Of a stretch of DNA of 64,000 nt, positions 54,909-63,908 are shown piece by piece; position 1 is the stretch's first letter; every line of letters begins with the position of its first letter. A program made the position numbers and the translations under genes. The DNA lies in contig MPSQ01000002.1 of the NCBI GenBank assembly GCA_003260355.1, positions 1 through 64,000 of the forward strand. Reading direction: 5' to 3'. The notes under the pieces were generated by a model. It searched no databases. It saw only the letters and a program-made list of their open reading frames with translations, and was not told the origin of the DNA. Source of the DNA: SR1 bacterium human oral taxon HOT-345 (GTDB lineage Bacteria; Patescibacteriota; Gracilibacteria; Absconditabacterales; Absconditicoccaceae).

Positions 54909-55850
54909 ATGAAAATTTACATCAAAACTCCACTGCTAAATAATTCACAAACAGTTCCCCATATGGTAGAGCACTGCATCAGAAAGAATAAAAAGCCTGA
55001 TGTAAGGCGGTTCTTTGAGTCACATCTTCCTTGTGAGCATTGGATTAATTGAGAACGAACTCATATTTTTGTAGATTATTGAAAAGAGCTTGAGAGCGTC
55101 GTAAGAGAAATAAAAGGCTGATTAAATAGGGAAATTTATGAATTTGAAAAAAGACCATTCAAGGAAGAATGTAATAATAAGACTGAATGAAATATAATTT
55201 TTGAGGCAATGTTGCAGCAACTTATCAGTCCAGAGATTCGCCTAAACACCTGGAAGGGCAAAACCTGGAAAAAGGTCAATCAATACCACAAAACCTATTA
55301 TCAAGATCAGAATTTTCTGATTTTTGAGGATCAAGTATCTGCTCATCAAGAGTATGAGTTGCAATTTATATGATCATGAGTTCGTCCCAGAATTAAAGTT
55401 GAAAATCACTTTTTTATTGAGGATTTTCCCTTTAATAAGAGTGTAATTTTTTGATATAGAAATTATGATGCCTGTCATTATCGAAAATTAATTTTTGCAT
55501 GGATAATTTGTGAGACTTATTGTTGGTATTTTCAAAGGTATGAACTCTGAAAATATTTTTATGATATTACTGTTTTTGACAGCTTTAGAGAATATATTTG
55601 GATCACTACACCAAAAATAGATTATTCTTGTCTAGATAAAGATTTTTTTGAACAGGCAAAAAACTATATTTGTCAAATTCTTAATGACTTTTACCTTAAG
55701 GAAAAGCTATTCTTCGGGAATTATTTATATTGAGTTCCAGCTGAAAGAAAACAAATCATAGAACGATGTCGCGCATTCCCTTGGACTACTTTTCAGGAAG
55801 AATTTTTGCAAAGTCTTCTTTTGAGCACCAACGAAAGTAAGACAAAATAA
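54909..55850 (+). CDS. Unknown protein with HxxEH motif
   Basis: 313 aa, readable only with about 12 UGA glycines. The start IYIKTPLLNNSQTVPHMVEHC has HMVEH at residues 18-22, the inverted zinc motif of M16 peptidases, in a similar position near the N-terminus. The rest is aromatic and charged (for example CETYCWYFQRYELGKYFYD) and I do not recognise an M16 second half or the third zinc ligand. No signal peptide. It could be a diverged M16-like peptidase or a coincidental motif. Under the standard code no gene would be called here at all. Confidence 0.6.
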
Positions 55851-55958
55851 CCAGTAATGTAAAGCTATTTCTTCTAGTGCTCTTTTTTCTTTTGAAAAAG
55901 GAAACCAGAATACTACAATCAGTCAGATTTTTGGATCTTTTTTATTTTGAGAAACGCT

Positions 55959-56804
55959 ATGAAGCCTGATCAGATCGCAACATTGCAAAAGGAAATTCTT
56001 TGACGGTATGCATTGCATGGGAGGAAGCTTCCGTGGAGGGCGACCCAAGATCCCTATGCTATTCATATTTCTGAGGTAATGAGTCAGCAGACACAAGTAG
56101 ACCGTGTCATTCCTTATCGAAAGCAATGGATAGCTGAGATTCCTGATTATAAAAGTTTGGCTCAGCTCCCTAAACCTGAATTGCTAAGCCATCGATCAGG
56201 GCTTGGTTTTAATAGTAGAGCATTAAGGCTTCAACAGTGTGCACTGGAAGTCGTCGATCGTTATCAGGGGAACCTTCCGCAGAGCAAAGATCAGCTTTTA
56301 TTACTTCCTTGAATTTGACCCTATACTGCAAGTGCTATTTGTGCTTTTGCATGGAATCTTCCAGAGCCTGTGATTGACACAAACATTAGGAGGGTGCTTA
56401 TTTTTCTTTTGAAGCTGGAGGAAAGTATTTCTCTTCCTGCCTTGGAGCAACTTGCTAAAGAACTTATCCCTGAAGGAAGAAGCAGAGATCGGCACAATGC
56501 ACTAATGGACTACGGAGCAACCCATCTCACTGCGAAGAAGACGAAAATTAAATCGCTAGGCAAACAAAGCAAATTTGAGGGGTCAGATAGAGAAGTAAGA
56601 GGACGAATCCTGAAACAACTCACTGGAAATACTTCCGTTCTAGGGAAGCAGTATAGTAGCTGGGATGAAAAAAAGCAAAGGAGAGTCCTTTTATTGTCCG
56701 ATATTGTGCAGGAATTTCCTCATAAAGAGATACCGAAAATCCTCCAAACTATGGAAGCCGATCATCTCATTAGATATCAAGATCATGAAATCTGGATTGA
56801 ATAA
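55959..56804 (+). CDS. mutY: MutY-like adenine DNA glycosylase without iron-sulfur cluster
   Basis: 281 aa of the HhH-GPD superfamily. LPWRATQDPYAIHISEVMSQ carries the catalytic Glu, LLLLPGIGPYTASAI is the helix-hairpin-helix in which residues G118 and G120 are UGA, and VIDTNIRRV carries the catalytic Asp. MutY removes A opposite 8-oxoG. The four-cysteine [4Fe-4S] loop expected after DYGATHLTAKKTKIKSL is absent, and the C-terminus is a short winged-helix-like stretch, not a NUDIX-like domain. Confidence 0.9.
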
Positions 56805-57089
56805 AGATTGGGAATTTCTGCGAGAGGTCTTTTAGAGTAGCTTGAAACTCGAAAGCTTTTGTCAAAGTGTCCCCAGAGATATTTTGAGGGGAATTAGCTC
56901 TTAGCATTTGGAATAGCTTGACGTTTGGAACGGAAAGATGCCTTAGGAAAACTAGCAAAGAGCAGATCTGAGCGTATGATGGAGCTATTTTTGTTTTTTG
57001 TCCTTCTTCATTGAGCCACGAGGGGAGAAAGACCAGCTTTTTTCTCGTAAAACAGGGGAAGTCTTTAAATCCTTACAGAACACGAGGGA
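56770..57089 (-). other. Open frame, possible remnant or unknown small gene
   Basis: Minus-strand frame of about 100 codons (from LVFLPSWLNEEGQKTKIAPS to FIQSRFHDLDI), protein-like but without a good start codon. It begins right behind the pyruvyl-transferase-like gene and overlaps the end of mutY by 35 bp. It may be a frameshifted tail of the former gene or chance. Confidence 0.3.
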
Positions 57090-58070
57090 TTATAAATTGT
57101 GTTGGAGCTTTTGGCTTTGGTGGAGGGTATGAAAAGGTAACTCAAATACCTTGAAACAATAGAGGAAATGGAGTCTTGATCAGATTCAGACTTTACTTTT
57201 TCTGATAAAGGAGAGTGTCTCTGGAAGAGACTTCGTTGTCCAATCATATGCCGTAAGTGGCAAAATTTTGCTCAGGGAATGGAAAAAAGGAGCATCAAAT
57301 TTAGCGTCTGAGGCGAAATATCGTCGCTTAAATGTCGAAGCAAGCTGATTTTTGAGGCGGTCGGGTGCCGTGCTCGTCAAGGGGGAGTAATTTAGGAGTC
57401 CGTAAGGAGCAGATTCTGGATAAGCAGGAGCATGCTCGAGAAAGTAGTCTAAAATTCCCTTACTAAAGTCTGCTCTTTTGTGGGAGTTTGGGTTTGCTTT
57501 TTTTGCCAAGTGATAGGAATGTTCATCTCTTGCTAGAACCCTTTTTGCATAGTGGAAGAGAAAGGAAGAAAGGAGTTTCGTTGTCCATTTCGTCTGGGGT
57601 CCAAAACCGCCCCATAGTTCAAAGCGTCTCTGCAGGACGGATCTCAAGTAGAGGAATGGGATATTTCGTCCATTGTGAGGGAAGGGTCTGGTTTCCTCGA
57701 TCACTTCTCCACCTCAAAAGACTTTGAAAAACGAGCGGTAGGGGCTTTTGCCGAGGATCAATGCTAAATAGGTTAGCCATTTCGCAGGGAGAAGTGCTTT
57801 AATTCGCTGGGGGAGGATGGTTTGACTTCGTTGATGAGGCTGAAAAAACTGAATCTTTTCTCGGTTGACCTCGACTCCACGAAAGCGATAATACTCCGTG
57901 ATGAAATTCAGATTTCTTTCTTTTCGTTGCTTGATCCATTCTAAATCTCCTACCTCTATTACGAGTTGCTCCACCTGATAATCAGAAAAGATCTTTTCAA
58001 TTACCCCAAAAAGCAGCATTTCATCTCAGAAATTCTGATAACCATAATATCCTTTGAGATAAATCTGCAT
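57090..58070 (-). CDS. Polysaccharide pyruvyl transferase family protein
   Basis: 326 aa. The start MQIYLKGYYGYQNFGDEMLL is the family's nucleotide-sugar/PEP-binding opening (GYYGxxNxGDE). A glycine-rich turn FKVFGGGEVIEE follows, and the C-terminus GSRLHFLYCFKVFELPF is the conserved RLH motif. CsaB-type enzymes add pyruvate ketals to wall polymers, making the ligand of SLH domains, which fits the SLH-like protein at 53.7 kb; substrate not provable here. Four or more UGA glycines. It starts 12 bp behind folD. Confidence 0.82.
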
Positions 58071-58082
58071 CGGTATCTCGTA

Positions 58083-58988
58083 TTATAAAAGCGCTCTCTG
58101 CTCCCAAAGCACGAACACATTGGAAAAGAGCGAGGCAATCGTTAGCGGTCCAACCCCTCAAGGAACCGGAGAAATATGGAGAGCCCACTCCTGCACTGCA
58201 TTGAAATTTACATCGCCAACCGCTTTCCCAGCTTTGTGCCCGTAGCCAATATCGATGATTGTTTGGGTTTTGTTCGGGGACAGGTAGGTTTCATCAATAA
58301 GATCAATCTGTCCCGTTCATGAAAAGATGTATTCCGCAGATTGACAATATGCTTTGATCTCGGCTGGGTCATCATAGATATCAAAAGATCAAACCTGAGC
58401 TCCTCTCTTGAGCAACTCAAGTGCTAGCGGTTTCCCAACGATGATACTCTTTCAAAGCACGGCTACTCTCTTTCCGCGGAGGTTTCCAAGCTTGTAATAA
58501 TCAAGAAGGCTGATTACTGCCTTGGGAGTCGCTGGCAAAAAATCGATCATCTCAAGGAAATTTTTACCGATGAGCGTGCCATTGAGACCGTCGAGGTCTT
58601 TTGCTGGGGTGATCGCCGAAAGCAATTCGTTTTTGTAGGGCTGAAATTCTGGAGGCAAAGGAAGCTGAATAATAATACCCACACATCTTTCTTCACGATT
58701 AAGCCGATGAATGAGGGCTAAGATCAGTTTTTTGTCTCGTTGTGTTTGCTGAAGAAGAGCTGTCAACTCTGGATCTGAAGAAGTCCCCTTCCCTTGCCCA
58801 AACACCAATGCCGGCAATCCAATCTTTTCTCCGTAAAGCTGTTTGTATTTGACATACACCTGGGAGGAGGCATCATTTCCAAAAAAGAGAATAGCAACGA
58901 ACCTCTCCTGATCTCAAAAAGTGGAATGCACCTGTTGTCTCAGGTCAGCTTCCATCTTTTCTGCAAGAGGTTTTCCATAGAGCAGCAT
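58083..58988 (-). CDS. folD: Methylenetetrahydrofolate dehydrogenase/cyclohydrolase
   Basis: 301 aa. Catalytic Tyr and Lys are in SQVYVKYKQLYGEKIG, IIIQLPLPPEFQ and PAKDLDGLNG follow, and the NADP-binding region is VAVLGKSIIVGKPLALELL. The C-terminal ISPVPGGVGPLT has its first glycine as UGA, at an invariant position. It interconverts 5,10-methylene- and 10-formyl-tetrahydrofolate. An upstream in-frame ATG at 59132 would add 48 hydrophobic residues and is not favoured. Confidence 0.94.
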
Positions 58989-59336
58989 AGTTCTTGATCG
59001 TAAGGAATAAATTTTCACTCCTACCTTACGAATATTCTTATCAAAAGCAAGCGTAGTCCCGTTTTTATGGAGCGATGGGGGAAAAAAGAGAAAAGAATTG
59101 ATTAAAAAAAACTTCTCTTGATATAACAACATAAATCCTTATAGGTAATCATGTTAATAAAAAAAATAAAAGAATGAGGCTTACTTCATAATTGTGAATC
59201 AAACCTCCGAAGTCAGAGGACGGCTTTGTTACTCATAATCCTCAAAAGTAGGTGAGTGGACTACCTTATCAGAGAGAGAATTGGATACTTCCACTCTGGT
59301 ATCCAAAAATAAAAAGAATAAAAAAAAAGAAAGAAA
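58989..59336. other. Intergenic region left of the CHAP lipoprotein gene
   Basis: About 350 bases without a supported gene. Two hairpins stand out: CCTCCGAAGTCAGAGG near 59204 and GGATAC/GTATCC near 59283, followed by a pure A/G tract of about 30 bases running into the start codon. Confidence 0.4.
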
Positions 59337-60278
59337 ATGAGAAATAATATTCTATCATTAGTAGTATTAGTCTTGTTAATAGGACTGATATCGTGTGAAA
59401 AAAATGATGATATAGAACTTGATGGCAAGACAACATCTCCTAGCCAGGAGGTAGTTGTTGGGTCTAGTCTTGAATTAAGATCCTTACAATGGCATGACTT
59501 GCCATATGTAGAATTTATTGGTAGATTGTACAGAACGAGAGGATGTCAAAAACTTTCTGACAACCGTTTCAAGTTTGTTGTTGAGCTTCTTCCGTATGGA
59601 ACTAGTAATTTCAGTCAGCAAGAACTTTATGTAAAATTTTATCACAATTCTACAGGGACGCAGTTCTACCAAAAGATGAGAAACGTTTCTCCTCCGCATC
59701 AACTTCCCAAGTTTGAATTGGAGCAGTCATTTCTTAAGACTGGAGACTATTCTTACCGATATTTGGTACGAGAGAATGCGTTTACTAATGATCTAAGACA
59801 GTTGACCGCTAAAGGATCTACATTTTTTTCTTTGACAATACCTTCTGGACTTGATGATTATCACGCCAAAGCACGAAAAATATATGCAGGAGCTGCGTAT
59901 GGTTATATGGATCAATGGAATTTTGGTTATGAAGAATGTGTTAGTTGGGTAGCATTGAAAGTCAATCAAATGTGGGGAACTAACACGGAATTCAATAACA
60001 GAATGTTTGGTGCTCCGATAGGTAACGCCAAATATTGGAAGAAAAGATTTCAGGAGAAGGGCTATTCTGTAAATAGATATCCGCGTGCGGGTGACATTAT
60101 TTGGTGGAGCCGTGGTGGATATGGTGCAGGGCATGTAGGATTTGTTCACGAAGTTACAAACGGGACAATTCGCTATACTGAATACAATGGAAGTATTCCT
60201 CATGGATATTCGTATAGAGAGTTATCGACCTCACAGCTTGGTGATGCAGAATTTATTCACATTCAACGCAAGCTATAA
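59337..60278 (+). CDS. Lipoprotein with C-terminal CHAP domain (putative murein hydrolase)
   Basis: 313 aa. The lipobox GLISC is followed by EKNDD, the acidic +2 region common in Bacteroidetes surface lipoproteins. A beta-rich domain of about 130 residues precedes a CHAP domain: NFGYEECVSWVALKVNQMWG with catalytic C201, the NAKYWKKRFQ helix, PRAGDIIWWSRGG and GAGHVGFVHEV with H266. CHAP enzymes cleave peptidoglycan peptides as amidase or endopeptidase. The gene has no UGA codon despite about 25 glycines, whereas both neighbours use UGA freely. A recent arrival from an organism with the standard code is possible. It may act on neighbouring or host cells; that is inference. Confidence 0.85.
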   Translation: MRNNILSLVVLVLLIGLISCEKNDDIELDGKTTSPSQEVVVGSSLELRSLQWHDLPYVEFIGRLYRTRGCQKLSDNRFKFVVELLPYGTSNFSQQELYVKFYHNSTGTQFYQKMRNVSPPHQLPKFELEQSFLKTGDYSYRYLVRENAFTNDLRQLTAKGSTFFSLTIPSGLDDYHAKARKIYAGAAYGYMDQWNFGYEECVSWVALKVNQMWGTNTEFNNRMFGAPIGNAKYWKKRFQEKGYSVNRYPRAGDIIWWSRGGYGAGHVGFVHEVTNGTIRYTEYNGSIPHGYSYRELSTSQLGDAEFIHIQRKL

Positions 60279-60292
60279 GAAAGGTTACTATC

Positions 60293-60327
60293 AAAAAATC
60301 CTCTCTGTTTGTAGAGAGGATTTTTTT
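60293..60327. terminator. Bidirectional terminator between convergent genes
   Basis: Perfect arms ATCCTCTCT / AGAGAGGAT flanked by an A run on one side and a T run on the other. It serves the CHAP gene and the convergent lipoprotein gene, whose stop codon overlaps it. Confidence 0.85.
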
Positions 60328-61255
60328 ATAAAGGGAGTTCGCAGGTTTTTATCTTGAATTTCCCCACTACTTTTCATGGAGGACCAATGGGATCTAAGAG
60401 TCAAGGATCACTCCTATACGGCTCATAGAGTTCTCCTTCGGTGTATTTATTGACAATAAGTTTATTTCATTTAAATTTTACGACATTTCGTATTCCCTCC
60501 TCAACCAATCACGAAGGATACTCCTCTTCTGCCAATCGCTTTATATCACCTCATGAAAACAACTTATCATCGATGAGGATATATTCCTGATCGTTATCAG
60601 ACCCTCTAGAGCCGTAGAGAAAATAGTGATCTCCAGAAGCTCATCGAGAAGTTCGTCTAAGTTGCTCACATAGAGTGGGCTCTTCACATCTATAAAAGAA
60701 TTGAGCCTCTTTATCTACATCTTTATCATCTACAACGAGAGAAAGGAGTCCCTTCTCCTTAATAGCATACTTCTCCAAAAAATCCATAAAACTTGAATAC
60801 TCATCTCAAGGAGCATACACAAATCAACCTTCAGGAAGTGCACATACTTTTTGCTGTGTTTCATAATCTATATTATATTTAGGTCAATTGATATAATCCT
60901 TATAGAGTTCAAACGCCTTCCAAGGTCTAGATCCTCTACCAATTGTAAGATACCTGAGGTGTCCTTCTTCATAATGGCAATTAACTACTTGGTCTTCCAG
61001 CAAAAGAACTTCAGTATCCTTTAAGTCTAAAGGTTTACAATGGGGTAAGCTGTCTTCTACAACTCCCGTAGCCGAGGAATCCTTAGCGCTATTTGTCAGC
61101 ATATGTCCAGAAGATGAAGAACACATCAATAATCACCCATCAGAAGAGGAAGAAATCGTTGAAATCTGCTTTACATCTTTTTTACAAGAGGTAAAGAACA
61201 ATGAAAAGATTAAAAAAATCAGAAGTATATTACGTTTTGACATAGAACTCTTCAT
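60326..61255 (-). CDS. Lipoprotein of unknown function, 309 aa
   Basis: Not recognised. The N-terminus KRNILLIFLIFSLFFTSCKKD has a lipobox ending TSC. A Ser-rich linker follows (ISTISSSSDGGLLMCSSSSG), then a soluble domain with EEGHLRYLTIGRGSRPWKAF and many acidic and aromatic residues. At least eight UGA glycines occur, so it is adapted to this code, unlike the CHAP gene facing it. Confidence 0.68.
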
Positions 61256-61279
61256 ATTAAGGAATAAATCTTCTCATTT

Positions 61280-61307
61280 TTTATAGATAAAAGGCAATAA
61301 TAATCAA
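61280..61307 (-). promoter_or_regulatory. Promoter of the 309-aa lipoprotein gene
   Basis: On the minus strand TTGATT (61307-61302), 16 nt, TATAAA (61285-61280), 24 bp upstream of the ATG. Confidence 0.6.
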
Positions 61308-61417
61308 GGATTTTTCTCTTTTTATCATTTAAGTAAACACTAGCACATCCTACTATGAAAAAGCATAAAATACCTTACCATCTCTAAAGATTCCCCCGTT
61401 TGCCTGTATTGCGGGAA

Positions 61418-61735
61418 GCTTTCTCGATCCTCAGCGACCTCCAATCTGCTCAGCGGGGTGGTTTCTGAGCCCTCAGCGACCTCCAATCTGCTCAGCGGGG
61501 TGGTTTCTGAACCCTCGGCGACCTCCAATCTGCTCAGCGGTGAGCTTTCTGAACCCTCGGCGACCTCCAATCTGCTCAGCGGTGAGCTTTCTGAACCCTC
61601 GGCGACCTCCAATCTACTCAGCGGGAAGGTTTCTGAACCCTCAGCGACCTCCAATCTGCTCAGCGGGGTGCTTTCTCGACCCTCGGAAACCTCCAATCTG
61701 CTCAGCGGGGTGGTTTCTCGACCCTCAGCGAGTCC
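61418..61735. repeat. 42-bp tandem repeat, seven and a half units
   Basis: Units recur every 42 bp, marked by CGACCTCCAATCTGCTCAGC, from about 61435 to 61729, with a few variable positions (GGGGTGG, GGTGAGC, GGGAAGG). GC content is near 60 percent against about 35 percent around it. Because 42 is a multiple of three, frames stay open on both strands: minus gives PLSRLEVAEGSET repeats, plus gives SEPSATSNLLSG repeats. The minus frame 61340-61759 (139 aa) has ends on both sides of the array but no signal peptide, so expression is doubtful. Confidence 0.9.
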
Positions 61736-61806
61736 CCTGCGACCCAAAAGGAATAGCAATCAATCGTATCTGTATAGTTTTTCTTCGTGCAATAAGGAGG
61801 AAAAAT

Positions 61807-61834
61807 TTGCAGGATTTCATCTTTTTCGTATAAT
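61807..61834 (+). promoter_or_regulatory. Promoter of the ribose-1,5-bisphosphate isomerase gene
   Basis: TTGCAG at 61807-61812, 16 nt, perfect TATAAT at 61829-61834, 32 bp before the ATG. Confidence 0.7.
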
Positions 61835-61866
61835 TAGGGTGCATTTTTATTTTTGATTACTTTTTT

Positions 61867-62808
61867 ATGCAAGACCTCAGCACTATTCAAAAAATTGTAG
61901 ATGATATTAAGTCAATCACTATCCAATGAGCAACCAACATTGCCAAGGCTGCCTTTGAGATTCTTATCTCAGAATCAAAAGCAAAAAGCTTTGAATCCTG
62001 ATCAGCTTTTTTGGATTTTATTCAACAGGGGATGGAACTTCTTATCTCAGCAAGACCTACAGAACCTATGCTTTTTAATGGAATGGACTATATTAAGGCT
62101 GAGATTAGCAAATTAGCTCCTAGCGCCTCCGCTGATGAATGTCAGCAAAAGGTAGCAGAAGCAGCACAGTTTTATCTCAACCTCATCAATGAAACTGCCG
62201 AAAGAGCGGTTTTGAATGGGTTGGGAATTATTAATGATGGGGACAATGTCCTTACCCACTGTCACAGTTCCTCTGCCGTGAAAACATTGAAGCTCCATAA
62301 AGTAAAAGGTTTGAAGTTTAAAGTGTACAACACTGAGACAAGACCGCTTTTTCAATGAAGGAAAACAGCAAAGGATTTGATTGAAGCGGGGATCGATACC
62401 ACGATGGTAGTAGATTGAGTAGCGCCGTTCCTTATGGATGAAGAAAGTGGAACAGATTTGATGATGGATTGTGTGATTATTGGTTGCGATGCGATCAAGC
62501 TTGATGGAGGAGTGATCAATAAGGTAGGGAGTTATAGCGTTGGGCTTTCTGCGCTGTTTGCCAATGTTCCGGTGTATATCGCCGGGAATCTCCTCAAGGT
62601 CGATATTCATGACAAAATTCATATCGAGAAGAGGCAGGATCATGAGGTTTGGGAGGATTCTCCAGAAGGATTACAGTTTTTAAATCTGGCTTTTGATAAA
62701 ATTCCGCCAAAGTTCATCAGGGGGATTATTACAGAATTTGGGATCATCAAACCAAGGGATATTAGAGCAGTCGTGGAAAGAGAGTATCCATGGATGAAGA
62801 TAGCATAG
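61867..62808 (+). CDS. Ribose-1,5-bisphosphate isomerase (eIF2B-like family)
   Basis: 313 aa of the eIF2B-alpha/methylthioribose-phosphate isomerase superfamily. LTHCHSSSAVKTL carries the catalytic Cys, VYNTETRPLFQGRKTAKDL follows, and IIGCDAIKLDGGVINKVGSY carries the catalytic Asp; VPVYIAGNLLKVD closes the fold. In archaea and CPR this isomerase converts ribose-1,5-bisphosphate to ribulose-1,5-bisphosphate for RuBisCO form III or II/III in nucleotide salvage. RuBisCO and AMP phosphorylase are not in the window. Four UGA glycines, two in conserved motifs. A methylthioribose-phosphate isomerase is the alternative. Confidence 0.85.
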
Positions 62809-62821
62809 CATTTTTGATAGC

Positions 62822-62858
62822 AAAAAAGCTGACCTTTGGAAGGAGATCAGCTTTTTTT
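62822..62858. terminator. Terminator between R15P isomerase gene and secF
   Basis: Arms AAAAAAGCTGA / TCAGCTTTTTT, symmetrical in A and T runs and therefore usable by both convergent genes. Confidence 0.8.
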
Positions 62859-62873
62859 GGGGTTTTGTAGCGT

Positions 62874-63818
62874 TTAGCGAACTTTTTTGGTAAGATTGAT
62901 AAGAAGGTAGGCCGTTGAAGCTGCCACAAAGATACTACTCAGGAAGGATACTACCACACCCACTCCTACGGTGAATGAGAATCTCTGGATCACGCCCGTT
63001 CCGAAGACAAACATTGCAATAAGCACTAACAATGTAGAAATAGATGTTCCTAAGGATCTCTTGAAGGTTTGTCGGATACTTTCATCAAAGACATTTGCGT
63101 AAGCGATCTTTTCATTTGAACGAATCATATTTTCCCTGATCCTATCGAAGATAATGATCACATCATTGATACCATATCCAATGATTGTGAGTATTGCGAT
63201 GATGAACACCGTATCTATCTGTGTTGTTGGATCTAGTGCCATCCAGATTCCATACGCACCCGCTGGAATACTAATACTCAGCACGGAAGTAAACAAAACT
63301 ACTGTTGCCAAGATTCCAGGAGCGATATTTTTTCTGATCGTTCAGAAGGAAAAAATCATATAGATCATCATAGCTAGCAATCATAAGCCAAGCGCTCGTG
63401 AAGCAGTATTTGTCATATACTTACCAACACTCGGTCCTATTACTACCTGTTCAACAATATCACTTTCAGAACTAATCGTCTGACTTTCGACAAGATAGTT
63501 GGAGATCGCTAAAGAGAGTTTATTTACCTCTTCGTTATCTTTGAGTCTATTATTGATTTTTATTTTGGTCTGTCCCACATTATTATCAAGGTGGACTTTA
63601 AGATTTGGGAAACCTTTTTCTGCGAGTCCCTGTGCCAACTGTTCTTTAAATTCAGCATCTTTCACCTTTCCATTGAAAACGACACTGATTCCTCCTGTAA
63701 ATTCTTCTGAGAACTGTGCACTGAAGATGAACAACACCCATGACACTACCGTAGCAGTAATAGCAATCAAAATCCAGAGATAAGCTCTTTTTACAATACT
63801 AAAATACTTTCTCATCAT
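62874..63818 (-). CDS. secF: Protein translocase subunit SecF
   Basis: 314 aa from the ATG at 63818; a start at 63866 would add 16 residues. An N-terminal membrane helix and the periplasmic domain (FTGGISVVFNGKV) are followed by five C-terminal helices. These contain the motif GYGINDVIIIFDRIRENM of the proton-driven SecDF motor and LGTSISTLLVLIAMFVFG. Two UGA glycines. SecD is not seen directly upstream within the window. Confidence 0.94.
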
Positions 63819-63908
63819 CAAAAAAATAAAATAAAACCGTTCTAAAGAGTAGTTTTTTCCCTCCATTTTTCAAGCAGAAGTCAAGTTTTATTGTTTCGAT
63901 GTTATTCC

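Noticed and set aside
61418..61735. CRISPR-like regular repeat
   Set aside because: Units are contiguous 42-bp tandem copies without unique spacers, and no cas genes are near.
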